A stretch of 64,000 bases of DNA from Bacillus sp. T33-2. GTDB taxonomy: Bacteria; Bacillota; Bacilli; Bacillales; Cytobacillaceae. The number at the start of each line of letters is the position of its first letter. Within the stretch, counting starts at the first letter, position 1. Made by a program: the position numbers and the translations under genes. Below, one piece after another: positions 44,320 to 53,233 of the stretch. The DNA lies in NCBI RefSeq assembly GCF_002860205.1, contig NZ_PGVB01000010.1:62001-126000 (forward strand), in the 5' to 3' direction. Under the pieces are notes generated by a model. The model had not been told where the DNA came from. It did no database searches and saw only the letters and a list, made by a program, of their open reading frames with translations.

Positions 44320-46377
44320 TCAATCCAGCTTTTCACCCGCAAGTGCCCCGGTCTCTTCAAGGTAGCTGCGCAGTTGAGCGTATTTTTCTGATCTCCAGAA
44401 AACTGACGACTGGATTAACGCCGCTGCATCATTGCGGGCAGTCTCGAGTGCCCGGTAATCATGCACCATGTCAGCTATTTTAAACTCGGGAAGGCCGCTT
44501 TGTTTTTTTCCGAAAAAGTCGCCCGGTCCACGGAGCTCCAAATCTTTTTCACTTAATAGGAAGCCGTCATTCGTTTCTGTCATGATCCTCATTCTCTCTT
44601 TTCCGACCTCACTTTTCGGGTCTGCGAGCAATATGCAATATGACTGTTCTGTGCCTCTTCCTACCCGGCCCCGAAGCTGATGCAGCTGGGCCAGGCCGAA
44701 TCTCTCAGCATCATAGATTACCATAAAAGTAGCATTGGGCACATTCACGCCCACTTCCACAACTGTCGTAGAAACGAGGACTTGTACCTCATTGCGGCTG
44801 AATGCTTTCATCACATGGTCTTTTTCATCTGAGGCAAGCCGGCCGTGCATCAGCCCAACCTGATAGCGATTATTGAAATACATAGTTAACGTATGGTGGA
44901 CATCAATGGCGTTTTGGACATCAAGCTTGTCAGATTCCTCAATCAACGGGCAGATGACATATGCCTGCCTGCCTTTTGACAGCTCCTTTTCCATAAATGC
45001 CAACACCCGGTCAAGCATTTCCTGTTTGGCCCAGTATGTTTCGATTGTTTTGCGGCCCGCCGGCATTTCATCCAGCACGGAAACGTCCATTTCACCAAAA
45101 ACAGTGATGGCCAGTGTCCTCGGAATGGGAGTGGCAGTCATGAAGAGCACATCAGGATTGATCCCTTTTTCGCGAAGCACCCTGCGCTGCTCGACACCAA
45201 ACCGATGCTGCTCGTCAGTTATAACAAGGCCAAGCCTGTTGAATATGACCTCATCCTGGATCAAGGCATGTGTTCCAATGAGGATGTGGATCTCACCTTG
45301 TTTTAATTGCTCGAGAATCTCCCTGCGGCGCTTGCCCTTGACCGAACTGGTCAGCAATTCCGAGCGAACCCCGAATGGAGACAGCAACGCTTGCAGTGAC
45401 TCGGCATGCTGCTCGGCAAGGATTTCTGTCGGCACCATCAGTGCGCCCTGAAAGCCGGCGGTAACACTGGCAAATAAAGCGATGGCCGCCACAACGGTTT
45501 TTCCGGATCCCACATCGCCCTGAAGCAGCCGGTTCATCCGGTAAGGGGATTTTATGTCGCTCAATATTTCGGTCATGACTCTTTTTTGTGCTCCAGTAAG
45601 CGGAAACGGCAGGCTGGCTATAAACTCATTCAGCCTTGCATCATCATAATCCTGCTCCACACCTGCTGTCTGCTCGCGTTCGAGCTTACGCAATGACTGC
45701 ATTTTTAATTGGAACAGCAAAAACTCTTCATAAACAAACCTTCTCCGCGCCTGCTTTACGTCATCTGAAGACAAGGGCAGGTGCAAGGCCCGGAGAGCAT
45801 CCTTCCTGTTCATCAATTTATACTGCCGTAATAGTTCATCTGGCAGTATCTCTGCCATAGCGCTTCCAAACTGGGAGAAAGCCTGGGTTATATACCGCCT
45901 CATGCCTTTTACAGTGACCTTGCCTTTAAGGGCATATATCGGTTCAAATTGATGGCCCCCGGCGTAAGTACCTGATTTCATTTCGCTGACATTGATCGTC
46001 TGCCTGTGCTGGTCCCACTTTCCGGTCACTGTGATGGTATCATTGACTGAAATCTTTTGCTTCAGATAGGGCTGGTTGAAAAAAACAGCCAGCACGAGAT
46101 AACGGCCAACGAGCAGCCTTACTGTAAGCCGCGATTTTTTTCTCCCATAATAGACTAGAGAAGGCTCACCGTGAACCTTCCCTTCAACCGTCACCTTTTC
46201 ATCATGTTTTACTTCTGCGAGGTCACGTAGGCGGTAGTCCTCGTAACGATATGGAAAATACTCAAGGAGGTCCTTGACCGTATAAATATTCATTTCCGAA
46301 AGAGATTCGGCTATTTCTTCACCGATGCCTTTTACGGCGGTAACTGGCTGTTTCAATTGATCATCCACGTTTATCAA
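44320..46377 (-). CDS. recG: RecG, branched-DNA helicase
   Basis: The protein (685 residues from the first possible start) has the N-terminal wedge/OB region (about 60-165), Walker A QGDVGSGKTVVAAIAL (near 290), the DEQHRFG box (near 393) and helicase motif VI HQLRGRVGRG (near 580). It remodels stalled replication forks and Holliday junctions. The longest frame begins at a TTG (46377) overlapping sdaAA by 17 nt without a good ribosome site. A second in-frame TTG at 46354-46356 gives MKQPVTAVKG, which aligns better with family N-termini, so the start is uncertain. Confidence 0.96.
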   Translation of the reverse strand: MINVDDQLKQPVTAVKGIGEEIAESLSEMNIYTVKDLLEYFPYRYEDYRLRDLAEVKHDEKVTVEGKVHGEPSLVYYGRKKSRLTVRLLVGRYLVLAVFFNQPYLKQKISVNDTITVTGKWDQHRQTINVSEMKSGTYAGGHQFEPIYALKGKVTVKGMRRYITQAFSQFGSAMAEILPDELLRQYKLMNRKDALRALHLPLSSDDVKQARRRFVYEEFLLFQLKMQSLRKLEREQTAGVEQDYDDARLNEFIASLPFPLTGAQKRVMTEILSDIKSPYRMNRLLQGDVGSGKTVVAAIALFASVTAGFQGALMVPTEILAEQHAESLQALLSPFGVRSELLTSSVKGKRRREILEQLKQGEIHILIGTHALIQDEVIFNRLGLVITDEQHRFGVEQRRVLREKGINPDVLFMTATPIPRTLAITVFGEMDVSVLDEMPAGRKTIETYWAKQEMLDRVLAFMEKELSKGRQAYVICPLIEESDKLDVQNAIDVHHTLTMYFNNRYQVGLMHGRLASDEKDHVMKAFSRNEVQVLVSTTVVEVGVNVPNATFMVIYDAERFGLAQLHQLRGRVGRGTEQSYCILLADPKSEVGKERMRIMTETNDGFLLSEKDLELRGPGDFFGKKQSGLPEFKIADMVHDYRALETARNDAAALIQSSVFWRSEKYAQLRSYLEETGALAGEKLD

Positions 46378-47248
46378 GCGGTATGCCGAATATTTTCGCT
46401 TCCAGTTCCCTGCCTGTCGGCGTAGCCGCTAACCCTCCCTGTGCCGTTTCTCTTAGCGCAGAAGGCATTGTCTGGCCGATTTTGTACATCGCGTCAATTA
46501 CTTCATCACAGGGAATGCGGCTTGTGATTCCTGCCAGGGCCATATCAGCTGCCACCATGGCGTTGGCCGCCCCCATGGCGTTCCGTTTTACACATGGAAC
46601 CTCAACTAGTCCGGCAACCGGGTCACAGACAAGTCCAAGCATGTTTTTCAGGGTGATAGCCATGGCTTCTGCGGATTGTTCAGGGGTTCCCCCCGCCATT
46701 TCAACGATCGCTGCCGCAGCCATGCCCGATGCTGATCCAACCTCGGCCTGGCAGCCTCCAGCCGCCCCAGAAATCGATGCGTTATTTGCAACCACAAAGC
46801 CAAAGGCTCCGGCAGCGAACAAAAACTCGACCATTTGCTCACGAGTCGGGTTCAATTTATGTTTAACAGCAAACAACGTCCCGGGGACAACACCTGCAGA
46901 ACCTGCGGTAGGTGTGGCACAAATTGTTCCCATTGCTGCATTGACTTCGTTGGTTGCCACAGCTTTGCTGACTGCGTCCAAAATGGTCGCACCGGATAAA
47001 AAATTGCCTTTTTCAATATATTTTTGCAGAAGCACAGCATCTCCCCCGGTGAGGCCGGAATGAGATTTGACCCCCTTTATCCCTCTTTCGACCGCCTGCT
47101 CCATCACTTCAAGATTTTTTTCCATCATGGAGATAATGTCTTCCCTGGAGCGTCCGGTGACTTCCATTTCCTGCTCGATCATAAGCTGTGATATTTTCTT
47201 GTTTTTGCTTACTGCAAGTTCTACCAATTCGGCCACATTTCGAAACAC
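46361..47248 (-). CDS. sdaAA: L-serine dehydratase, alpha subunit (iron-sulfur)
   Basis: The 295-residue protein has the segments GTICATPTAGSAGVVPGTLF (near 107), SGAAGGCQAEVGSASGMAA (near 158) and VCDPVAGLVEVPCVKRN (near 208); their cysteines bind the 4Fe-4S cluster used to deaminate serine to pyruvate. The start is GTG with an AGGAGG site. It follows sdaAB by 44 nt, and recG follows it with overlap, an arrangement shared with B. subtilis. Confidence 0.97.
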   Translation of the reverse strand: MFRNVAELVELAVSKNKKISQLMIEQEMEVTGRSREDIISMMEKNLEVMEQAVERGIKGVKSHSGLTGGDAVLLQKYIEKGNFLSGATILDAVSKAVATNEVNAAMGTICATPTAGSAGVVPGTLFAVKHKLNPTREQMVEFLFAAGAFGFVVANNASISGAAGGCQAEVGSASGMAAAAIVEMAGGTPEQSAEAMAITLKNMLGLVCDPVAGLVEVPCVKRNAMGAANAMVAADMALAGITSRIPCDEVIDAMYKIGQTMPSALRETAQGGLAATPTGRELEAKIFGIPLDKRG

Positions 47249-47292
47249 GAAGGTATCCTCCTATCTATATGAAAGCGCTAACATATATTCTC

Positions 47293-47955
47293 TTAATCAA
47301 CTATTTTTGTAACCTGGAGAATGTTAGGCAATTGTTCCACCTGTTTAATAATTTCTTCATCGATGTTTTGGTCCACTTCGATTGTCATGAGGGCCAACTG
47401 GCCTTTTTCCCGGCGAGAGACCTCCATATGGCCGATATTGATTTTATGGCTCGCCAGAATATTGGAGACCGCTGCAATTGCCCCGAAACGGTCATTATGC
47501 ACAACAAGGATTGCCGGGTGGTGCCCGGACAGTTTAAGTTCAAAGCCATTTAGCTCGATGATTTCAATTTTCCCGCCGCCGATGGAGATACCGACGAGCT
47601 CCAAATTGCCCTGTTCATCGCCAATCGTTACCCTGGCTGTGTTTGGATGGTCGGTGATTGCATCTTCTTCAATGAAGCTGACTTCCATTCCGGCTTGTTC
47701 CGCTATCTCTATGGAGTTTCTGATTCTTTCGTCATACGTATCAAAGTCCAACAGGCCGCCGACAATTGCCACATCTGTTCCATGGCCTTTATACGTCTTT
47801 GCAAATGAACCGTAAAAAGAAATATGCGCCCATTTCGGCTGTCTTCCGAACAGGCTCCTGGCGACTCTGCCAATTCTGGCAGCTCCGGCCGTATGAGAGC
47901 TCGACGGTCCGATCATGACCGGTCCGATAATATCAAAAACACTCCTGTATTTCAT
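47293..47955 (-). CDS. sdaAB: L-serine dehydratase, beta subunit
   Basis: The 220-residue protein starts MKYRSVFDIIGPVMIGPSSS and includes HTAGAARIGRVARSLFG. A C-terminal ACT domain (about 150-220, PAILVVHNDRFGAIAAVSNI) probably binds serine. The frame is open ten codons upstream, but the ATG at 47953-47955 has a GGGGGAG site. It is first in sdaAB-sdaAA-recG and is separated from fakA by a hairpin. Confidence 0.96.
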   Translation of the reverse strand: MKYRSVFDIIGPVMIGPSSSHTAGAARIGRVARSLFGRQPKWAHISFYGSFAKTYKGHGTDVAIVGGLLDFDTYDERIRNSIEIAEQAGMEVSFIEEDAITDHPNTARVTIGDEQGNLELVGISIGGGKIEIIELNGFELKLSGHHPAILVVHNDRFGAIAAVSNILASHKINIGHMEVSRREKGQLALMTIEVDQNIDEEIIKQVEQLPNILQVTKIVD

Positions 47956-48010
47956 GTCTGATCTCCCCCTGGATGCATTTTGCATCCGAAAAAAAGATTT
48001 AAATACATAA

Positions 48011-48033
48011 ATAGAAGGGGGTTCCCCTTCTAT
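48011..48033 (-). terminator. Intrinsic terminator after fakA
   Basis: TAGAAGGGG and CCCCTTCTA (48024-48032 and 48012-48020) form a 9-bp stem with a 3-nt loop. The minus strand continues TTTATGTATTT, a moderate T run. Confidence 0.6.
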
Positions 48034-48112
48034 TTTGAGTTTTACAATATGAATGTATAGTCAACCAGGAAATTTGTCCAGCCTGATGTATGCTGAATAA
48101 AAAAATCCTCTC

Positions 48113-49792
48113 TTACTCGATTGCAAAAATAAACGCATATAGAGGCTGTCCACCATTATGCACTTCGACTTCAACGTCCTTGAACTCTTTTTCAACGAAC
48201 TCAACCAGTTCGTCCAGGTCTTCCGTTGAAGCATCTTCCCCCTGCAGGATAGTAAGGATTTCAGTATCCTCGTCAAGCATCTGGGAAAGGAGTTCTTTTG
48301 CTGCGCTCAGCTTATTTTTATCCTTCAAGATGATTTTCCCGTCAGCTATCCCCATAAAATCGCCTTTCGAGATTTCAAGTCCGTCAATGCTGGTATCCCT
48401 TACTGCAAACGTTAATTGGCCTGTCTTTACATGACCAAGAGCATCTGTCATTGCAGCTGCATTGCTGTCCAGTCCAGCTGCCGGATTAAAGGCCAACAGT
48501 GCAGACATTCCCTGCGGGACGGTTTTTGATGGAATGACGGCTACTTCCCCTTCTGCCATCTCAGCGGCCTGCTGGGCAGCCATAATGATGTTTTTATTAT
48601 TGGGAAGGATAATGATTTTCCGTGCATTCACTTCTTCTATTGCTTTTACGATATCTTCAGTGCTCGGATTCATTGTCTGCCCGCCTTCAATTACCGCATG
48701 CGCACCAATGCTCCTGAACAGGTCGGCTATTCCGCTTCCCATTGACACTGTGATAATGCCGTATTCCTGCTTCTCCTTCTTCGCCTCTTTGGCATCGGTC
48801 CTGAGCGGACTGGTTTCCCCGACGATGCTGGAATGCTGTTCACGCATATTTTCTATCTTCATTTTTATCAGGCTTCCATATTTCTGGCCGTAGGACAACA
48901 CTTCTCCCGGCTGTTCGGCATGTATATGGACCTTGACAAGATCATCATCGGAAATAACGAGGAGAGAATCACCAAATTGGCTTAAATCCTGACGGAACTG
49001 TTCTTCGGAAAATGGCTTTCCTTCAAAAAGTTTTTCATCCAGTTTGACCATGAATTCGGTACAATAGCCAAATTCAATGTCTTCAGTATTGATATGGCCT
49101 TGGACACTTCTGTGGTGCTCGGCGTTGACGAGTTCATTCATGTCTGGAAGCGCAGCTGGCGAGTCAGGAAGTTTTTCTCCCTTTAATTCAGCAAGAAAGC
49201 CTTCATACACCAGCACCAGTCCCTGTCCGCCGCTGTCAACCACGCCAACCTCTTTTAGCACTGGGAGCAAATCAGGGGTTCTGTTCAAAGAAGCCTTTGC
49301 TTCTTTCAGGACATCCTCCATTAAAAGGACGAGATCCTCCCTGGTTTTCGCGCTGTGCACCGCTTTTTTGGCGGCATCCTTAGCAACCGTTAAAATGGTT
49401 CCCTCCACAGGCTTCATGACAGCTTTGTACGCTGTTTCAACCCCTGCTTCAAGTGCTGCTGCGAAATCTTTCGAAGAAACGGTCTGTTTTTGTTCGATGT
49501 ATTTGGCAAAACCCCTGAACAATTGTGAAAGAATGACTCCCGAATTGCCCCTGGCGCCCATCAAAAGGCCTCGCGCCAATGCTGTACCGACCTTGCCGAT
49601 ATGATCGTGGACGTTATTTTTAACTTCCTTTGCACCTGAAGTCATTGATAAATTCATGTTTGTCCCGGTATCTCCATCAGGAACAGGAAAAACGTTCAAT
49701 GCATCGACCATTTTGGCATTCGCCGACAAATGGTTGGCGCCCTGGATGACCATTTCCGCGAAACGTTTTCCGTCTAGAACTTTAATTGACAC
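48113..49792 (-). CDS. fakA: FakA-type fatty acid kinase (YloV, DhaL/DegV-associated)
   Basis: The 559-residue protein has an N-terminal DhaL-like ATP-binding domain (about 1-205) with PVPDGDTGTNMNLSMTSGA and ARGNSGVILSQLFRGF, and a C-terminal domain (about 330-559) typical of YloV. FakA phosphorylates fatty acids presented by a FakB (DegV) partner, feeding exogenous fatty acids to PlsX/PlsY. No fakB is in the window. It follows yloU by 16 nt, as is usual in Firmicutes. Its closeness to the fab/plsX genes fits a lipid role. Confidence 0.95.
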   Translation of the reverse strand: MSIKVLDGKRFAEMVIQGANHLSANAKMVDALNVFPVPDGDTGTNMNLSMTSGAKEVKNNVHDHIGKVGTALARGLLMGARGNSGVILSQLFRGFAKYIEQKQTVSSKDFAAALEAGVETAYKAVMKPVEGTILTVAKDAAKKAVHSAKTREDLVLLMEDVLKEAKASLNRTPDLLPVLKEVGVVDSGGQGLVLVYEGFLAELKGEKLPDSPAALPDMNELVNAEHHRSVQGHINTEDIEFGYCTEFMVKLDEKLFEGKPFSEEQFRQDLSQFGDSLLVISDDDLVKVHIHAEQPGEVLSYGQKYGSLIKMKIENMREQHSSIVGETSPLRTDAKEAKKEKQEYGIITVSMGSGIADLFRSIGAHAVIEGGQTMNPSTEDIVKAIEEVNARKIIILPNNKNIIMAAQQAAEMAEGEVAVIPSKTVPQGMSALLAFNPAAGLDSNAAAMTDALGHVKTGQLTFAVRDTSIDGLEISKGDFMGIADGKIILKDKNKLSAAKELLSQMLDEDTEILTILQGEDASTEDLDELVEFVEKEFKDVEVEVHNGGQPLYAFIFAIE

Positions 49793-49808
49793 AAACCTTT
49801 CCTCCTCA

Positions 49809-50171
49809 CTACGGGTTCGTTACACGAACTCCCTGAACGTAAATGTTTACCGAGTCAACAGCCAGTCCAACTGTTTTATCAAGAGTGTATTTTACTTTGG
49901 ACTGAACATTGTTGGCAACCTCGGAAATTTTCGTTCCATAACTAACAATAATATACATATCAATATGTACTTCTTCGTTTTCCTGGCGAACGACTACTCC
50001 GCGGGTGAAATTTTCTTTCCGCAAAATATCGGTTAATCCGTCTTTTATCTGATTTTTGGAAGCCATCCCGACAATGCCGTAACAATCAACTGCTGCACCG
50101 CCTGCAATCGTGGCAATTACATCATTTGATATATCAATTTGCCCGTATTTCGTTTTTAGCTCGATGGACAT
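49809..50171 (-). CDS. yloU: Asp23/YloU family protein
   Basis: The 120-residue protein has the Asp23 family pattern: GQIDISNDVIATIAGGAAVD, then GIVGMASKNQIKDGL and EVHIDMYIIVSYGTKISEV. Asp23 family members are small abundant proteins linked to the cell envelope and alkaline stress; in staphylococci Asp23 is membrane-anchored through a partner. Its specific role next to fakA is not known. It is divergent from rpmB. Confidence 0.93.
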   Translation of the reverse strand: MSIELKTKYGQIDISNDVIATIAGGAAVDCYGIVGMASKNQIKDGLTDILRKENFTRGVVVRQENEEVHIDMYIIVSYGTKISEVANNVQSKVKYTLDKTVGLAVDSVNIYVQGVRVTNP

Positions 50172-50471
50172 GGATCGTTCCCCCTTTGGAAAATTGCACG
50201 TGGCTACAGCTATTTTACTATAGACGTCATTTTTTTAAAAGTCATTCTGCCCCCATCTTATTATTGAGCAAGAATCCGCGGCATATGTCAAGGTTTTTTT
50301 CTTGAAAGACTTATCCGTAACTATTGCATTCGGTTTGGTTGTGTGATAAATTATTAAAGTGCCTTTTGATGTCAGGGACTCGAATTTACTATTTCATTCG
50401 CAGTTCTTGCAATCATGCAAAAAATTGCATCAAAAATAGCTTAGCTTCTGTTAGTTAGGAGGGAAATAAAT
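50172..50471. other. Divergent intergenic region between yloU and rpmB
   Basis: This 300-bp gap holds the rpmB promoter. For yloU (minus strand), TTGACA at 50286-50291 has no good -10 at normal spacing; TATAGT at 50217-50222 is a possible -10. I see no RNA gene or repeat. Confidence 0.5.
50324..50352 (+). promoter_or_regulatory. Promoter for rpmB
   Basis: Plus strand: TTGCAT (50324-50329), 17-bp spacer, TAAATT (50347-50352), with an extended -10 TGA. It gives a leader of about 110 nt before rpmB. Confidence 0.5.
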
Positions 50472-50660
50472 ATGCCACGCAAATGTGTAGTGACTGGTAG
50501 AAAAACCCGTTCAGGTAACGCACGTTCCCACGCTATGAATGCAAACAAGCGTACTTGGGGTGCAAACCTTCAAAAAGTTCGAATTCTTGTAGACGGAAAA
50601 CCAAAGCGTGTTTGGGTTTCTGCAAGAGCTCTTAGATCCGGAAAAGTTGAACGCGTGTAA
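50472..50660 (+). CDS. rpmB: Ribosomal protein L28
   Basis: The 62-residue basic protein starts [20 protein letters not shown] and has [20 protein letters not shown]. It is a component of the 50S subunit. There is one CXXC-free N-terminal cysteine only, so it is the zinc-independent form. An AGGAGGG site precedes the ATG. It is the only plus-strand gene found in the window and has its own promoter and terminator. Confidence 0.98.
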   Translation: MPRKCVVTGRKTRSGNARSHAMNANKRTWGANLQKVRILVDGKPKRVWVSARALRSGKVERV

Positions 50661-50665
50661 TACGC

Positions 50666-50693
50666 TGACACCCATTGTTGGGTGTCTTTTTTC
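50666..50693 (+). terminator. Intrinsic terminator after rpmB
   Basis: GACACCCA and TGGGTGTC (50667-50683 region) pair around TTGT and are followed by six T. It begins 6 bp after the rpmB stop. Confidence 0.85.
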
Positions 50694-50724
50694 ATCTTTG
50701 CCCTTTATGGCCGCTTTTAAAAAC

Positions 50725-50753
50725 AATAAAAAGCACCCTTTCGCCGGGTGCCA
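50725..50753 (-). terminator. Intrinsic terminator after spoVM
   Basis: GCACCC and GGGTGC (50746-50751 and 50733-50738) with a GGCGAAA loop are followed by TTTTTATTG on the minus strand. Confidence 0.8.
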
Positions 50754-50806
50754 ATTATTTTCCAGGAAGCTATGCCTGGCATCGATATGGAATCTACATT
50801 ATCTTT

Positions 50807-50887
50807 TCAGCCTTTTTTAAAAGCACCCAACATAGCACGGACGAGGCCGCCCAGGAATTTGGGCAGCTTGATTGTATAGAATTTCAT
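50807..50887 (-). CDS. spoVM: SpoVM, 26-residue spore coat assembly peptide
   Basis: The translation begins MKFYTIKLPKFLGGLV and ends in a short amphipathic helix with two lysines, matching B. subtilis SpoVM in length and nearly in sequence. The helix senses the positive curvature of the forespore membrane and anchors SpoIVA at the start of coat assembly; the conserved Pro9 is present. A GAGGAGGGAC site lies upstream. The position between thiN and rpmB is the usual Bacillus location. The gene is too short for most ORF callers. It shows that the organism belongs to a sporulating lineage. Confidence 0.96.
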   Translation of the reverse strand: MKFYTIKLPKFLGGLVRAMLGAFKKG

Positions 50888-50980
50888 AATGTCCCTCCTC
50901 ACGTCTCTTGCAAACCCGCCTTGATTTTTCCTCCCTTGCTATCCTATTCAAAGCTCACTGTTATTTGTGCATAGAACTTT

Positions 50981-51628
50981 TCAGTCACTGCTCCTTACCA
51001 CCAATAATATGCCTTCCTCAAATGAAAAAGTACCATAATCGCTTATAAGTTCATTACTTATACATAGTGTTGAGCCGAGAGGAATATTACAACCATTTAG
51101 TGGATATTTGAACCCTTTCAGGGTGAGCGCTGATACGGAAGGTGTCACAGCGACAAAAGAAATGTATTTGCGGCTGGGCATTTTTGCGATGGAATGCACA
51201 CCAGGCCCTTTTACATAAATATGGTTATTGTTGTCTATCATTTCTATCTCTGCATCGAGATTCTGCAACAGGGGCTTAAGGAGAAGCTGGATGTTGGCAA
51301 GCAAATGGTCCAGCCTCCCTCCCGTCGCCCCGAACAGGCGGATTGTCCCTGCATCCTGTTCAAGCGCCCAATTGATTGCGAGCTCCATGTCTGTTTCATC
51401 CTTTTCAGGCTTGAATCTTATAAGGTTGGTTACTTGCCGCTCGATTTTCAGCCATTCTTCGTCTGTGACTGAATCGAAATCACCGAATGCATATTGAGGC
51501 TCTATACCTGCATCAAGTAAAGCGAGGACCCCTTTGTCCACCCCGACCCAGATTGTGTTCTCCTGCTTGTACGCCCGTAAATCGGGGACGAATTCAGGCG
51601 GTCCCCCCGCCATAATATGTATGTTCAT
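50981..51628 (-). CDS. thiN: Thiamine pyrophosphokinase
   Basis: The 215-residue enzyme has WVGVDKGVLALLDAGIEPQY and AFGDFDSVTDEEW (near 60), KDETDMELAINWAL (near 90) and GATGGRLDHLLANIQLL (near 110), all family motifs. It makes thiamine diphosphate from thiamine and ATP. The open frame extends 57 codons upstream across the end of rpe; the ATG at 51626-51628 with GGGTGA upstream is the sensible start. It lies after rpe and before spoVM. Confidence 0.95.
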   Translation of the reverse strand: MNIHIMAGGPPEFVPDLRAYKQENTIWVGVDKGVLALLDAGIEPQYAFGDFDSVTDEEWLKIERQVTNLIRFKPEKDETDMELAINWALEQDAGTIRLFGATGGRLDHLLANIQLLLKPLLQNLDAEIEMIDNNNHIYVKGPGVHSIAKMPSRKYISFVAVTPSVSALTLKGFKYPLNGCNIPLGSTLCISNELISDYGTFSFEEGILLVVRSSD

Positions 51629-51686
51629 CGAGTCACCCGTATTATATTTATTGAAAAAGGCCAACCAATGAACGGCTGGCATTCTC

Positions 51687-52331
51687 TTATCCTCGTAATG
51701 CTTCAATTGCCTCTTTGCGGTCGGCCTTGTTGTACACTGCGGAACCGGCGACAAGCACGGTTGCTCCTGCTTCCACACAAAGCCTGGCCGTTTCTTCATT
51801 CACGCCTCCGTCTACTTCGATTTCCACATTGATTTCCTTCGCGGCAGCCATTTCCTTTACCTGCCTGATCTTTGGAAGTACTGACGATATGAATTTCTGC
51901 CCGCCAAATCCGGGGTTTACCGACATCAAGAGTACCAGGTCAACCTCCTCGATCACATGCTGGATCGTATCAACCGGCGTGGCAGGGTTTAATACAACTC
52001 CTGCTTTAATGCCATATGACTTGATTAACTGGATTGTCCTGTGGAGATGGCGGCACGCCTCCACATGGACGGTAATGTAATCTGCACCGGCTTTTGCGAA
52101 AGCTTCAATGTACATATCCGGATTTTCGATCATCAAATGGACATCGAGCGGAAGCTTTGTGTGCGGCCTGATAGCTTCCACAATGAGCGGCCCGATTGTT
52201 ATGTTGGGGACAAAATGGCCGTCCATTACATCAACATGGATGTAATCGGCACCTCCCTGTTCAACATCCTTGATCTCTTCACCCAGCTTTGAAAAGTCCG
52301 CGGACAAAATGGAGGGGGCTATTTTTATCAT
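51687..52331 (-). CDS. rpe: Ribulose-5-phosphate 3-epimerase
   Basis: The 214-residue TIM-barrel enzyme starts [17 protein letters not shown] and has [17 protein letters not shown] (near 34), [14 protein letters not shown] (near 137) and [11 protein letters not shown] (near 173). It interconverts ribulose-5-P and xylulose-5-P. It starts 2 nt after rsgA, as in B. subtilis. Confidence 0.98.
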   Translation of the reverse strand: MIKIAPSILSADFSKLGEEIKDVEQGGADYIHVDVMDGHFVPNITIGPLIVEAIRPHTKLPLDVHLMIENPDMYIEAFAKAGADYITVHVEACRHLHRTIQLIKSYGIKAGVVLNPATPVDTIQHVIEEVDLVLLMSVNPGFGGQKFISSVLPKIRQVKEMAAAKEINVEIEVDGGVNEETARLCVEAGATVLVAGSAVYNKADRKEAIEALRG

Positions 52332-52333
52332 AA

Positions 52334-53215
52334 TTAATACCTCGGCTTCCTGTCTTTTATTTCCTGTAGAAAATCCTTGTAATGGATATAGCGATACTCT
52401 GGAATTTCGCCTTGTTCCACCGCCTGCTTAACGGCGCATTTGGGCTCCGCCATATGGAGGCAGCCGCGAAACTTGCATTCCTCACTTTTCCTCTCTATTT
52501 CAGGAAAGCAAAAGTTCAACTCTGCCGCCTCAATATCCGTAAATTCGAGCGAGCTGAAGCCTGGCGTGTCGGCCAGGAGCCCGGTTCTTACTTTTATCAG
52601 TTCAACATGCCTTGTCGTGTGTTTTCCACGTCCAAGATGAGACGAAATATCATTTGTCTTCAAATCCAGTTCGGGCTGGATTGCATTGAGCAAGGACGAC
52701 TTGCCAACCCCGGACTGGCCGGAAAAGACAGAGATTTTCCCTTCTAGGTAGGGGTGCAGTTCTTCCAGGCCGGCAGCTGTCTCGGAGGAAGTCAAAATCA
52801 CGTTATAGCCAGCATGCCGGTATTCTGATGCATATTTGTCAATCTGTGCCTTTTCCTCGTCATCGATCAGGTCCATTTTGCTGATGACAATAAGAGGCTC
52901 GATGTGGTTGTATTCAACCAATACAAGAAACCGGTCAAGCAGGGAGGTGCTAAAATCAGGCTCGACGGCTGAGAATACGAGGATGGCCTGGTCCACGTTC
53001 GCGATCGGCGGCCGGACCAGCTCATTCTTGCGCTCTTTCACTTCAAGAATATAGCCTTCAGTATCATTTTCCGCCTGGAAAACGACGTCATCGCCGACGA
53101 GCGGGGTCACCTTGTTTTTACGGAATACACCCCGCCCGCGGCATTGGACAATCCCTTCCTGACCTAAAACATAATAAAAACCGCTCAGCGCCTTAATAAT
53201 TTTGCCCTCTGGCAT
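52334..53215 (-). CDS. rsgA: RsgA (CpgA), ribosome small-subunit GTPase
   Basis: The 293-residue protein has an N-terminal OB fold (about 1-65), permuted GTPase motifs (SKMDLIDD for G4; [16 protein letters not shown] for G1; DTPGFSSLE for G3) and a C-terminal zinc site with CKFRGCLH and a later Cys. It acts in 30S maturation. In B. subtilis CpgA is a PrkC substrate, and prkC is immediately upstream. The ATG at 53213-53215 with AAGGAGTG upstream is chosen over a GTG two codons earlier. Confidence 0.97.
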   Translation of the reverse strand: MPEGKIIKALSGFYYVLGQEGIVQCRGRGVFRKNKVTPLVGDDVVFQAENDTEGYILEVKERKNELVRPPIANVDQAILVFSAVEPDFSTSLLDRFLVLVEYNHIEPLIVISKMDLIDDEEKAQIDKYASEYRHAGYNVILTSSETAAGLEELHPYLEGKISVFSGQSGVGKSSLLNAIQPELDLKTNDISSHLGRGKHTTRHVELIKVRTGLLADTPGFSSLEFTDIEAAELNFCFPEIERKSEECKFRGCLHMAEPKCAVKQAVEQGEIPEYRYIHYKDFLQEIKDRKPRY

Positions 53216-53233
53216 AGCCACACTCCTTGTTTT

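Noticed and set aside
51629-51799. N-terminal extension of thiN into rpe
   Set aside because: It overlaps the rpe coding end, and the ATG at 51626-51628 has a ribosome site and fits the family length.
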